The notes: generated by a model not told the origin, from the letters alone. A stretch of 6,448 nucleotides of DNA from Sphingomonadales bacterium (GCA_017304125.1 JAFKLV010000106.1:1-6448); one strand, 5' to 3'. Positions 1 to 5,834 are shown, numbered from the stretch's first letter. Numbers and translations: made by a program.

Positions 1-364
1 CGCCGCTGAACGCGAACGATACGGTGCCGCCGGTCAGCGCGTTGAGATTGAACTCAAGCGCGCTCATCAGCCCGCCGGTAAAGCTGACATCGAGTGGATC
101 GGTGAGCCCACCGGTCGCCGCGCCGACGCGCGCCTGGCCATTGGCCTGGCTCGCCAGCGTCTGGGACGAGCTGAACGCAACCGTTCCCGGCCCGTTGTTG
201 AGCGTGCCATTGACGGTCGATCCGGTTTCGCCACCGGTCACCAGCACGTTCGAATGCGGCTGCGGCGCACATCCGCCCCCGCTGCAAACCGTGATCGCTG
301 CCGATGCCGGCGCGGCCACGCTAAATGCGGCAAGCGCCGCGACGGAAAAACGCAATTTACTCAT
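1..364 (-). CDS. Secreted protein of unknown function, N-terminal part (runs off left edge)
   Basis: The reading frame opens at an ATG at 364 and stays open to the window edge, giving 121 visible residues. It starts MSKLRFSVAALAAFSVAAPA and has a clear Sec signal peptide with a likely cleavage site after residue 22 (ASA|A). The mature part begins with a close cysteine pair (C27, C32) and is then rich in Gly, Ser, Thr and Asn, with alternating small and hydrophobic residues, suggesting a beta-rich extracellular protein. AGGGAGA at 371-377 sits 6 nt from the ATG and is a good ribosome binding site. The composition recalls sphingomonad secreted proteins with a C-terminal PEP-CTERM sorting signal, but the C-terminus lies outside the window, so that is only a guess. 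Signal peptide and start are seen directly; function is unknown. Confidence 0.8.
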   Translation of the reverse strand, partial: MSKLRFSVAALAAFSVAAPASAAITVCSGGGCAPQPHSNVLVTGGETGSTVNGTLNNGPGTVAFSSSQTLASQANGQARVGAATGGLTDPLDVSFTGGLMSALEFNLNALTGGTVSFAFSG

Positions 365-636
365 CGAAAGTCTCCCTGCGATCCTTGAAGAGAAGGCTCG
401 GTTCGCGTTCGATGTTGCGCGGGGTAGGGGGGCGATGCGGATTCGGTCCACCGCCTATTCGATGGAATAGCGTCTCGATACGATGATCCGATTGCGGCAT
501 TGATTCAGGATGAAATGGCGTATTCGTGCAAATCGTCGGGATTTATACGGACGCAATCTCGCCTTAAACTTGGCAATGCCAAGACGTGATGTTGATGGCG
601 GAGAAGTTTTCGGCGGCAGAAGTGCGCCAGATACAT
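365..636. other. Gene-poor leader region with two short perfect dyads
   Basis: No convincing gene is present here. Two perfect palindromic elements stand out. CTATTC-GATG-GAATAG lies at 455-470, about 90 bp upstream of the secreted-protein gene that starts at 364. CTTGGCA-A-TGCCAAG lies at 569-583. Either could be a repressor or activator site for that leftward gene, but neither matches an operator that I can name. No convincing sigma-70 promoter was found, so the leftward gene may be transcribed from a weak promoter here or by read-through from the promoter at 746-770. The base composition is lower in GC than in the neighbouring genes, as expected for regulatory DNA. Confidence 0.4.
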
Positions 637-637
637 G

Positions 638-740
638 TAAGCCCCGTCGCTTCTCAGCGGCGGGGCTCCATGAAGGCTCTTTCAACACCTGTCGGTATGA
701 TTGAAACCTTCAGTCCGCTCATCTTTCGATCGAGCAGGTA
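638..740 (-). ncRNA. Candidate stress-induced small RNA, about 100 nt
   Basis: An EcfG-like promoter on the minus strand (746-770) predicts a transcript starting near 740. That RNA would first form a long interrupted hairpin at 671-712: TGAAGG/CCTTCA (6 bp), TTTCAA/TTGAAA (6 bp) and UACC/GGUG (4 bp, one G-U) closed by a GACA loop, with a 3-nt bulge on each side. The GC hairpin at 639-668 follows and could end the transcript. The inner UACC/GGUG stem pairs completely only in minus-strand RNA, which favours this direction. The region also holds a 22-codon frame on the minus strand (722 to 654), but it lacks a good ribosome binding site and its stop lies inside the terminator stem. The alternative is a structured 5' leader of the secreted-protein gene at 364. 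Structure is seen; expression is inferred. Confidence 0.4.
639..668 (-). terminator. Strong GC hairpin, terminator or attenuator
   Basis: GCCCCGTCGC at 641-650 pairs with GCGGCGGGGC at 657-666 around a 6-nt loop, and A640-T667 extends the stem. Read leftward (minus strand), the stem has one internal A-C mismatch and is followed by TTACATGTAT, a poor U-tract. Read rightward it pairs fully, with one G-U, but no T-run follows. The leftward assignment rests mostly on the promoter-like sequence about 80 bp upstream on the minus strand. It could also be an attenuator in a long leader for the gene starting at 364. Confidence 0.5.
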
Positions 741-745
741 GACAA

Positions 746-770
746 AACGGTCCTGACCAGCGCTTGTTCC
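746..770 (-). promoter_or_regulatory. EcfG-type general stress promoter, leftward
   Basis: On the minus strand GGAAC (770-766) is followed by a 16-nt spacer and CGTT (749-746). This fits the known alphaproteobacterial EcfG sigma-factor consensus GGAAC-N16/17-CGTT. It points toward the hairpins at 639-712 and is divergent from the rightward promoter at 872-897. Confidence 0.6.
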
Positions 771-800
771 GGCCGTTCGCAGATTTATTTTTGTCGCAGC

Positions 801-842
801 AACGGCTCGTCCCGTCTCCGCGGCAGCATGCGACGAACCGTT
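801..842. repeat. Imperfect inverted repeat between divergent promoters
   Basis: AACGGCTCGTC (801-811) and GACGAACCGTT (832-842) are inverted copies with one mismatch, separated by 20 nt. The centre (821.5) lies almost exactly midway between the two outward-facing GGAAC elements (770 and 872). It could be a shared operator or a hairpin; no T-run on either side supports a terminator. Confidence 0.4.
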
Positions 843-871
843 TGGCAGGGTCGCCGACGGGTGCGGATGCC

Positions 872-897
872 GGAACAACGCAATTCGGGCGAACGTT
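872..897 (+). promoter_or_regulatory. EcfG-type general stress promoter for the DUF4398-like gene
   Basis: GGAAC at 872-876, a 17-nt spacer, and CGTT at 894-897 match the EcfG consensus exactly. Transcription should start near 904, giving a short leader of about 30 nt that holds the GGAGGAG ribosome binding site at 923-929 before the ATG at 936. This suggests induction under general stress through the PhyR-NepR-EcfG cascade known from alphaproteobacteria. Confidence 0.75.
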
Positions 898-935
898 GAA
901 TCGCATGGTCCCAGGGGGCGTTGGAGGAGTTGATC

Positions 936-1598
936 ATGCGTAAGGTATTGATGATCCACGCCGCCACGCTGGCGGCGCTTTCGATGCTTTCGGCCAGCCC
1001 GGTGGCTGCCGAAGGTAAAGGTGATCGAGCGAAAGCTGCCGTGGCGGAGGCGCAGGGCAAGATTGACGCGCTCAATGCAATGGATGCGCGCGGCGAGGTG
1101 CCGCGGATGAGCGCGGATGCGATGGCGGCGTTGCGCTCGGCGCAGGATCAGTTGCGCGCCGGCCATAAGGATGCGGCGATCGATGCGGCGCATCAGGCGT
1201 CGCACCTCGCCGATACCGCGATCGGCGTGGCGCAGCGCGATCGCCGCGAGAATCGTGCTGCCGCCCAGGCAGACGCCAATATGGCGGCGCAGGCGCAGGT
1301 GGCGGGTGCGCGCGATCAGGCTGCGGCTGCACAGGAGCAGGCGGCCGACGCGCAGCAGCGCGCCGATGCCGCCAATGCCCGCGCGGCGACCGCCGAACAG
1401 GCGGCTGCGTCGGCGGCGGCCGATGCCGCAGCGGCACGCGCCTCGGCGCAGCAGCCGCCGACGACGGTGACGACCGAAACCACGCGCACCGCCGCGGCGA
1501 CGCCGCAGGTCGTTCACCGCACGGTTCATCGGACGGTGCATCGCCGGACGCATCCGGCGGTCGTCACCGAAAAGACCACCACGACGGTCAGTCACTAA
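936..1598 (+). CDS. Secreted alanine-rich coiled-coil protein, DUF4398-like
   Basis: This encodes 220 residues. The N-terminus (MRKVLMIHAATLAALSMLSA) is a Sec signal peptide with probable cleavage after A25 (VAA|E). There is no lipobox cysteine, so the product should be free in the periplasm or secreted. Residues about 28-100 have the Ala-spaced helical pattern of DUF4398 proteins (repeated A-x-x-A, a paired-helix bundle). Residues 100-168 form a very Ala/Gln-rich likely coiled coil. The C-terminal tail is Thr/Pro-rich and carries a short repeat, HRTVHRTVHRRTHP, making it basic and histidine-rich. ATG 936 is chosen over the in-frame TTG at 921 because GGAGGAG (923-929) is 6 nt from the ATG and would lie inside the longer frame. 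An EcfG-type promoter lies directly upstream, so a role in envelope stress is plausible. The molecular function is unknown; histidine-tail metal binding or anionic-polymer contact are only possibilities. Confidence 0.85.
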   Translation: MRKVLMIHAATLAALSMLSASPVAAEGKGDRAKAAVAEAQGKIDALNAMDARGEVPRMSADAMAALRSAQDQLRAGHKDAAIDAAHQASHLADTAIGVAQRDRRENRAAAQADANMAAQAQVAGARDQAAAAQEQAADAQQRADAANARAATAEQAAASAAADAAAARASAQQPPTTVTTETTRTAAATPQVVHRTVHRTVHRRTHPAVVTEKTTTTVSH

Positions 1599-1658
1599 GC
1601 GGCGAATAGCGGGTAGCTTGTGGGCCAGGCGACACCGCGATCCAGCCTGAACGAACGG

Positions 1659-1686
1659 CGCGGCCGGGCAACGCTGCCCGGCCGCG
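1659..1686. terminator. Bidirectional hairpin terminator between converging genes
   Basis: A perfect 12-bp stem (CGCGGCCGGGCA with TGCCCGGCCGCG) closes a 4-nt ACGC loop, followed on the plus strand by TTTCGTT. It lies 60 bp after the stop of the DUF4398-like gene and 12 bp beyond the stop of the converging LysR gene, so it probably serves both, better on the plus side. Confidence 0.8.
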
Positions 1687-1698
1687 TTTCGTTGACCC

Positions 1699-2607
1699 TC
1701 AATCGTCGGCGCTGAGGTAACGCTGGAGGCGCGGCGCGACATAATCGAGGAACGCGCGCATGCGTTGCGGCATATGCGTGCCGCCGAGGAAGACCGCGTG
1801 GATCTGCTCCTCGTCGGGCTCGATCACATCGGCGAGCACCTCGACCAGCCGTCCCGCGGCGAGATCGGCGCGGACATGATAATCCCCCATCCGCGCCAGC
1901 CCGACCCCGGCGAGCGCCATATGCCGTACCGTCTCGCCATTATTGGCGAGCAGCGCGCCCTTCACCGCGCGATCGACGATCCGTCCGCTCTCGCGGATCG
2001 GCCATACCGGCGCGGCGCGGCGGAAGTTGAACCCCAGGCAATTGTGCTGCGCGAGATCGTCGACGCTGCGGGGCATGCCGTGGCGCTCGAGATAGGCCGG
2101 CGCGGCGACGATCTTGCGAAACGCGGTGCCGAGCCGCCGCGCGATCATCCCCGAATCCGGCAGCGGCCCGACGCGGAACGCGATATCGGTGCGGTCGAGA
2201 TAGAGGTCGACGATCTCGTCCGACAGCGACAGATCGACGACGATATTGGGATAGTCCTGCCAGAAACCGGGCAGCAACGGTTCGAGCCCGAGCGTGCCCA
2301 GCGCGACCGAGATATTGACCCGCACCGTGCCGCCGGTGGTCGCCGCGCCATGCGACAATTCGCGCTCGATATCGTCGAGATCGTGGAGCAGCGCCTGGCT
2401 GCGCTCGTAATAGACCTGCCCCTCCGCGGTCAGCGACAGCCGCCGCGTCGACCGCTCGACGAGCCGTACCCCGAGCCGCGCCTCGATCCGCGAGACCAAT
2501 TTGCTGACGGTCGACGGGGTCATCCGCAACAGCCGCGCGGCCTCCGAAAAGCTGCCCGCTTCCACCCCGCGCAGAAACACCTGCATTTCGCCTGCACGGT
2601 TATCCAT
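1699..2607 (-). CDS. LysR-family transcriptional regulator, YafC/CrgA-like
   Basis: The 302-aa product has the usual LysR length. Residues 1-63 form the winged helix-turn-helix DNA-binding domain (GSFSEAARLLRMTPSTVSKL at 18-37, then RIEARLGVRLVERSTRRLSL). Residues about 90-295 form the periplasmic-binding-protein-like effector domain, with the features CLGF, WPI, NNGET and GVGLARMGDYHV that I recall from E. coli YafC and the CrgA-type subgroup. The start ATG has only a weak ribosome binding site. The gene is divergent from the aldo/keto reductase gene with 120 bp between them, and a LysR-type dyad sits 11-29 bp upstream of its ATG, so it probably represses itself and controls the reductase-transporter operon. 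In E. coli yafC also neighbours dkgB, which supports the pairing. The effector is unknown. Confidence 0.93.
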   Translation of the reverse strand: MDNRAGEMQVFLRGVEAGSFSEAARLLRMTPSTVSKLVSRIEARLGVRLVERSTRRLSLTAEGQVYYERSQALLHDLDDIERELSHGAATTGGTVRVNISVALGTLGLEPLLPGFWQDYPNIVVDLSLSDEIVDLYLDRTDIAFRVGPLPDSGMIARRLGTAFRKIVAAPAYLERHGMPRSVDDLAQHNCLGFNFRRAAPVWPIRESGRIVDRAVKGALLANNGETVRHMALAGVGLARMGDYHVRADLAAGRLVEVLADVIEPDEEQIHAVFLGGTHMPQRMRAFLDYVAPRLQRYLSADD

Positions 2608-2617
2608 CGCCGCTCGC

Positions 2618-2636
2618 CTGTGATTTCAGTTCACAG
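2618..2636. promoter_or_regulatory. LysR-type operator dyad (T-N11-A)
   Basis: CTGTGA-TTTCAGT-TCACAG is a perfect inverted repeat with 6-bp arms and a 7-bp spacer. Its core TGA-N7-TCA (2621-2633) is a classic T-N11-A LysR box. It lies close to the regulator's start and about 90 bp before the reductase start, as expected for a site giving autoregulation and divergent activation. Confidence 0.7.
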
Positions 2637-2727
2637 ATGATGCGACGATCCGCGCGATTATCAAGCGGCCTCCGGCAATTTATTTCACCACCCAAGATTG
2701 AGAGACGCTTCACGCAAGGAGTTTTCG

Positions 2728-3552
2728 ATGCAGACCGTTTCCGCTCATGGCGCGGCGATCCCGGCGCTCGGTTTCGGGGTGTTCCGCATGTCCGACGAGG
2801 AGGTCGAACGGGTCATTCCCGCCGCGCTCGAGGCCGGCTTCCGCCATTTCGACACCGCGCAAATCTACGATAACGAGGCCGCGCTGGGCAAAGCGCTCCA
2901 CGCCGCCGGCGCGCAGCGCGACGATTTGTTCCTCACCACCAAAGTGTGGGTCGACAATTACAGCGCCGCTCGCTTCGTCGCCTCGGTCGACGAAAGCCTC
3001 GACAAGCTCGGCGTCGATCGAGTCGACCTGCTGCTGCTCCACTGGCCGGGCAACAAGGTGCCGGTCGCGGCACAGATCGAGCTGCTCGATGCGGTGCAGG
3101 CAGCGGGCAAGACCCGCTTCGTGGGCGTCAGCAACCAGAATATCGCGCAGTTGCGCGACTCGGCAGCGCGCTCGACCGCGCCGATCGTCACCAATCAGGT
3201 CGAGCTTCATCCTTATTTGCCGCAGCAGGCGCTGGCCGCCGTCGCCAAGGCGCAGGGCATTGCGCTGACCGCTTATTACGGCATGGCCGACGGCGCGGTG
3301 CCGCAGGACGCCGTGCTGCAGGCGATCGGCGCCAAATATGGCAAGACCGCCGCGCAGGTCGGGCTGCGCTGGCTGATCGAACAGGGCCATATCGCCTTGT
3401 CCAAGACCGCGAACCCGGCACGGGTGAAGGAGAATATCGCGGTGTTCGATTTCGCGCTCGATGCGGCGGACAGGGCCGCGATCAACGGTCTCGCGCGGCC
3501 CGACGGCCGGATCGTCAACCCGCAGGGCCTGGCCCCGGTGTGGGACGCCTGA
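2728..3552 (+). CDS. dkgB: Aldo/keto reductase, DkgB-like (2,5-diketo-D-gluconate/methylglyoxal reductase type)
   Basis: This is an NADPH-dependent cytosolic aldo/keto reductase of 274 aa (E. coli DkgB is 267 aa). The TIM-barrel signature is complete: the catalytic tetrad is D42, Y47 (DTAQIYDNEA), K72 (TTKVW) and H105 (LLHWP). It ends RIVNPQGLAPVWDA, close to the DkgB C-terminus. The family reduces small carbonyls such as methylglyoxal, 2,5-diketogluconate and some beta-keto esters; the actual substrate here is unknown. ATG 2728 is chosen because AAGGAG (2716-2721) lies 6 nt upstream; an in-frame TTG at 2698 has no such site. A small oddity is GVSNQN at 133-138 where the family usually has SNF after the GxSN motif. 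It is the first gene of a two-gene operon with the MFS gene and is divergent from its presumed LysR regulator. Confidence 0.92.
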   Translation: MQTVSAHGAAIPALGFGVFRMSDEEVERVIPAALEAGFRHFDTAQIYDNEAALGKALHAAGAQRDDLFLTTKVWVDNYSAARFVASVDESLDKLGVDRVDLLLLHWPGNKVPVAAQIELLDAVQAAGKTRFVGVSNQNIAQLRDSAARSTAPIVTNQVELHPYLPQQALAAVAKAQGIALTAYYGMADGAVPQDAVLQAIGAKYGKTAAQVGLRWLIEQGHIALSKTANPARVKENIAVFDFALDAADRAAINGLARPDGRIVNPQGLAPVWDA

Positions 3553-3564
3553 GGAGTGACTATC

Positions 3565-4758
3565 ATGAACGCAGACACGCAAGACCCCGTCAAGGCGCGC
3601 TGGGCGCTGCTCGCGCTGGCGATCGGCGCGTTCGGCATCGGGACGACCGAATTCTCGCCGATGGGGCTGCTCCCCGTCATCGCCAGGGGCGTGAACGTCT
3701 CGATCCCGACCGCCGGGCTGCTGATCAGCGCCTATGCGATCGGGGTGATGATCGGCGCGCCGGTGATGACGCTGGCGTTCAGCCGCTTCGGCAAACGCAC
3801 CGCACTGATGCTGTTGATGGCGATCTTCACGATCGGCAATCTCATGTCGGCGCTGGCGCCGGGCTATTATACGTTGCTGCTCGCGCGGCTCGTCACCAGC
3901 CTCAATCACGGCGCGTTCTTCGGGCTCGGCGCGGTGGTCGCGGCGAGCGTGGTGCCCAAGGAGAAACAGGCGAGCGCAGTCGCGGCGATGTTCATGGGGC
4001 TGACGATCGCCAATATCGGCGGGGTGCCCGCGGCGACCTGGATCGGGCAGCAGATCGGCTGGCGGCTCGCCTTTGCCGGAACCGCGGCGATCGGCGTGGT
4101 GGCGATCGGCGCTTTGTGGGTCGCGCTGCCGAAGGGCGAGCGCGGCGCGATGCCCGATGTGAAACGCGAACTGGCGGTGATCATGCGGCCGGCGGTGTTG
4201 CTGGCGATGGCGACGACGGTGATGGGGGCGGGGGCGATGTTCGCGCTCTACACCTATGTCGCCCCGACGCTGACCACGCTGACCGGCGCATCGGGCGGGT
4301 TCGTCACCCTCGGGCTGGCGCTGATCGGGGTCGGCTTCACGATCGGTAACTGGCTCGGCGGGCGCCTCGCGGACTGGTCGCTCGACGGCGCGAGCAAGAT
4401 TTTCCTCGCGGCGCTGGCGGCGATCATGTTCGTCCTGCCGCTCGCCTTTGCCAGTCAGGCCGGCGCGGCGATCGGGCTGTTGCTGTGGGGCGCGGCGGCG
4501 TTCGCGATCGTCCCGCCGGTGCAGATGCGCGTGATGCAGGCCGCGGCCGAGGCGCCCGGGCTTGCCTCATCGATCAACGTCGGGGCGTTCAACCTCGGCA
4601 ATGCGCTGGGCGCGGCAATCGGCGCCGCGATCATCAGCCTCGGGCTCGGTTATGCCGCGGTGTCGATCGCGGGTGGGCTGCTCGCGGCTGCAGGGCTTGG
4701 GCTGGTCGTGATCGGCCGGCCCAAGCCCGCCCCACAAACCGCGGCGTGCGGCGCTTAG
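3565..4758 (+). CDS. ydhP: MFS efflux transporter, YdhP-like (DHA1 family)
   Basis: This is a 397-aa inner-membrane drug:H+ antiporter-type transporter with about 12 hydrophobic helices. It contains stretches I recall as nearly identical in E. coli YdhP: GAFGIGTTEFSPMGLLPVIA (21-40), LISAYAIGVMIGAP, SLNHGAFFGLG (112-122), FMGLTIANIGGVPAATW and EAPGLASSINVGAFNLGNAL. The loop SRFGKRT (73-79) is the motif A position between helices 2 and 3. ATG 3565 is preceded by GAGGAG (3551-3556), which overlaps the TGA stop of the reductase gene, so the two genes are probably translationally coupled; the GTG at 3556 lies inside that ribosome binding site. The substrate is unknown; pairing with the reductase suggests export of a carbonyl compound or its reduced product. 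Its stop codon overlaps that of the converging gene (TTAG, 4755-4758). Confidence 0.93.
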   Translation: MNADTQDPVKARWALLALAIGAFGIGTTEFSPMGLLPVIARGVNVSIPTAGLLISAYAIGVMIGAPVMTLAFSRFGKRTALMLLMAIFTIGNLMSALAPGYYTLLLARLVTSLNHGAFFGLGAVVAASVVPKEKQASAVAAMFMGLTIANIGGVPAATWIGQQIGWRLAFAGTAAIGVVAIGALWVALPKGERGAMPDVKRELAVIMRPAVLLAMATTVMGAGAMFALYTYVAPTLTTLTGASGGFVTLGLALIGVGFTIGNWLGGRLADWSLDGASKIFLAALAAIMFVLPLAFASQAGAAIGLLLWGAAAFAIVPPVQMRVMQAAAEAPGLASSINVGAFNLGNALGAAIGAAIISLGLGYAAVSIAGGLLAAAGLGLVVIGRPKPAPQTAACGA

Positions 4759-5207
4759 CGATAATCCTCGGGGTTGGGCGTCGGGGCGTTGCACGCCGCG
4801 GACTTGCCCTGCTTGCAGGCGATCACCTGCAGGCGCCAGTCGGCCATCGCATCGGCATAGGCACGTTCCTGTCGCGCATAGCGAATCCGATCGCGCATCA
4901 CTTCGCGGTGATGCGCGATCATTTGCTGATGATAGGCGGCGAGATCGGCCTGATATTGCGCCGAATCCGCCTGATGGACCGCGGATTGTGCCGAGGCCTG
5001 GGCCAGCGCGTCGCGATTGGCGGCGTCAACGGTCGGGCGACTTTGCGCGTCGATCGCCTCGGTGCGCGGGCTATCCTTGTCATAGCCGCGATCATAGGGA
5101 AGCGGCGCGTGCGGGGCGTTGGGATCCTGCGATTGGGTGTCCTGCGCGATAACCGGCGCGGCACCGGCGAGCATCGCCCCGGCGATCAGCAGCGGAAGAA
5201 TACGCAT
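4755..5207 (-). CDS. Small secreted protein with CX7C tail, function unknown
   Basis: The 150-aa product begins with a Sec signal peptide (MRILPLLIAGAMLAGAAPVI, cleavage after A21, VIA|Q). A polar Asp/Pro-rich linker follows, then a long amphipathic helical stretch (about 60-128) rich in Ala, Gln, His and Arg. The end is RLQVIACKQGKSAACNAPTP, with C131 and C139 in a CX7C arrangement that could form a disulfide, and then a Pro-rich finish. Similar ends (a helix, then AC...G...AAC..P.P.P) are common in small sphingomonad secreted proteins, but I know of no function. AAGGAGG (5214-5220) is 6 nt from the ATG, an excellent ribosome binding site. It lies 36 bp downstream of hutD on the same strand, yet it has its own EcfG-like promoter across the end of hutD. 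Its stop overlaps that of the converging transporter gene, with no terminator between them. Confidence 0.85.
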   Translation of the reverse strand: MRILPLLIAGAMLAGAAPVIAQDTQSQDPNAPHAPLPYDRGYDKDSPRTEAIDAQSRPTVDAANRDALAQASAQSAVHQADSAQYQADLAAYHQQMIAHHREVMRDRIRYARQERAYADAMADWRLQVIACKQGKSAACNAPTPNPEDYR

Positions 5208-5237
5208 CGGATGCCTCCTTGCATCTTGATGCGATTC

Positions 5238-5263
5238 AACCGCTTATGACTGCGCTAGGTTCC
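5238..5263 (-). promoter_or_regulatory. EcfG-like promoter overlapping the end of hutD
   Basis: On the minus strand GGAAC (5263-5259), a 17-nt spacer and GGTT (5241-5238) fit the EcfG pattern except for G instead of C before GTT. The -35 element lies inside the hutD 3' end and the -10 just past its stop. Transcription near 5231 would give a leader of about 24 nt carrying the ribosome binding site of the gene starting at 5207. Confidence 0.55.
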
Positions 5264-5834
5264 CTTGGCGGATAAAGCGCACCGCGAAGCCGTTGCGGCC
5301 TGCGCCCGATGCCGCGACACCGATCGGCCCCGCCGACGCGGCGAAGGCATCGAGCCGTTCAAGCGCCACGGTCTTGCCCTGATGCGACAGGGTGAGCGGC
5401 GCCAGGGCGACGATGACGAGCGTGTCGCCGTCACTTTCCAGCGTTTCGCCGCCCGACAAAGCAATCATCTCCGCCGCGAAATGGCCGCGCTGGACCATCG
5501 CGTTGAGATCCATCACCGGGCCGCCGACCGGGGTGCCGTCGACCGGCGCCTCGCCCGAAAAATCGACCGGTGCGGCGCGTTCGTCGATCCTGATCGCGGG
5601 TGCGCCGTCGATCGTCAGCGCGATATCGCCGGCAATGACCGCCAGCGTGCGGTCGATCCCGGCGAAATGCGAGAAGGGGCCGGGCGTCGCGACCGTGGCG
5701 ATGCTGAGCCGCCACAGGAAGGACGTGAAATCGGCATCGGGCGGATAGACGATCACCTCCGCGGTGCTGCCGCCGCCATTCTTCCACGGGGTCGTCACGC
5801 GTTGCGCCGCGGGCAGGAACTTGGCTTCGGTCAT
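5244..5834 (-). CDS. hutD: HutD/Ves family cupin-like protein
   Basis: The 196-aa product has the HutD/Ves family landmarks: TPWKNGGGSTAEV at 15-27, FLWRLSIATV at 39-48, GPFSHFAGIDRTLAVIAGD at 52-70, and later DLNAMVQRGHF, typical of these double-barrel cupins. HutD proteins are linked to histidine utilisation in Pseudomonas, and Ves in E. coli to cold and catabolic regulation. No hut gene is visible here, so only the family assignment is firm. The start could be GTG 5837 or ATG 5834; ATG is preferred although AAAAGG (5843-5848) is nearer the ideal spacing for the GTG, and the choice changes one residue. It is divergent from the 49-aa gene with 51 bp between them. The downstream secreted-protein gene may be partly co-transcribed with it. 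Confidence 0.88.
   Translation of the reverse strand: MTEAKFLPAAQRVTTPWKNGGGSTAEVIVYPPDADFTSFLWRLSIATVATPGPFSHFAGIDRTLAVIAGDIALTIDGAPAIRIDERAAPVDFSGEAPVDGTPVGGPVMDLNAMVQRGHFAAEMIALSGGETLESDGDTLVIVALAPLTLSHQGKTVALERLDAFAASAGPIGVAASGAGRNGFAVRFIRQGNLAQS

Noticed and set aside
510..704. Plus-strand frame of 64 codons in the left intergenic region
   Set aside because: It passes through the GC hairpin and the sRNA hairpin, lacks a good ribosome binding site and resembles no family. A 24-codon frame from 515 is equally unsupported.
654..722. 22-codon minus-strand frame inside the candidate sRNA
   Set aside because: Weak ribosome binding site and a stop inside the terminator-like stem; a dual-function RNA is possible but unsupported.
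654..1742. Long minus-strand frame (362 codons) across the DUF4398-like gene
   Set aside because: Very Arg-rich shadow of the real plus-strand gene; it runs through the terminator and both EcfG promoters and has no recognisable domain.
1747..1768. GGAAC followed by CGTT near 1749
   Set aside because: The spacing is only about 9 nt and it lies inside the LysR coding region, so it is not an EcfG promoter.
1765..2640. Plus-strand frame of 291 codons opposite the LysR gene
   Set aside because: Antisense shadow; the LysR reading on the minus strand is complete and recognisable.
2710..3909. Minus-strand frame of 399 codons opposite the reductase gene
   Set aside because: Antisense shadow with low-complexity Arg/His composition and no ribosome binding site or motif.
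2946..4349. Plus-strand frame of 467 codons spanning reductase and transporter genes
   Set aside because: Arg/Gly/Asp-rich out-of-frame shadow typical of high-GC DNA; the real proteins in the other frames have full family motifs.
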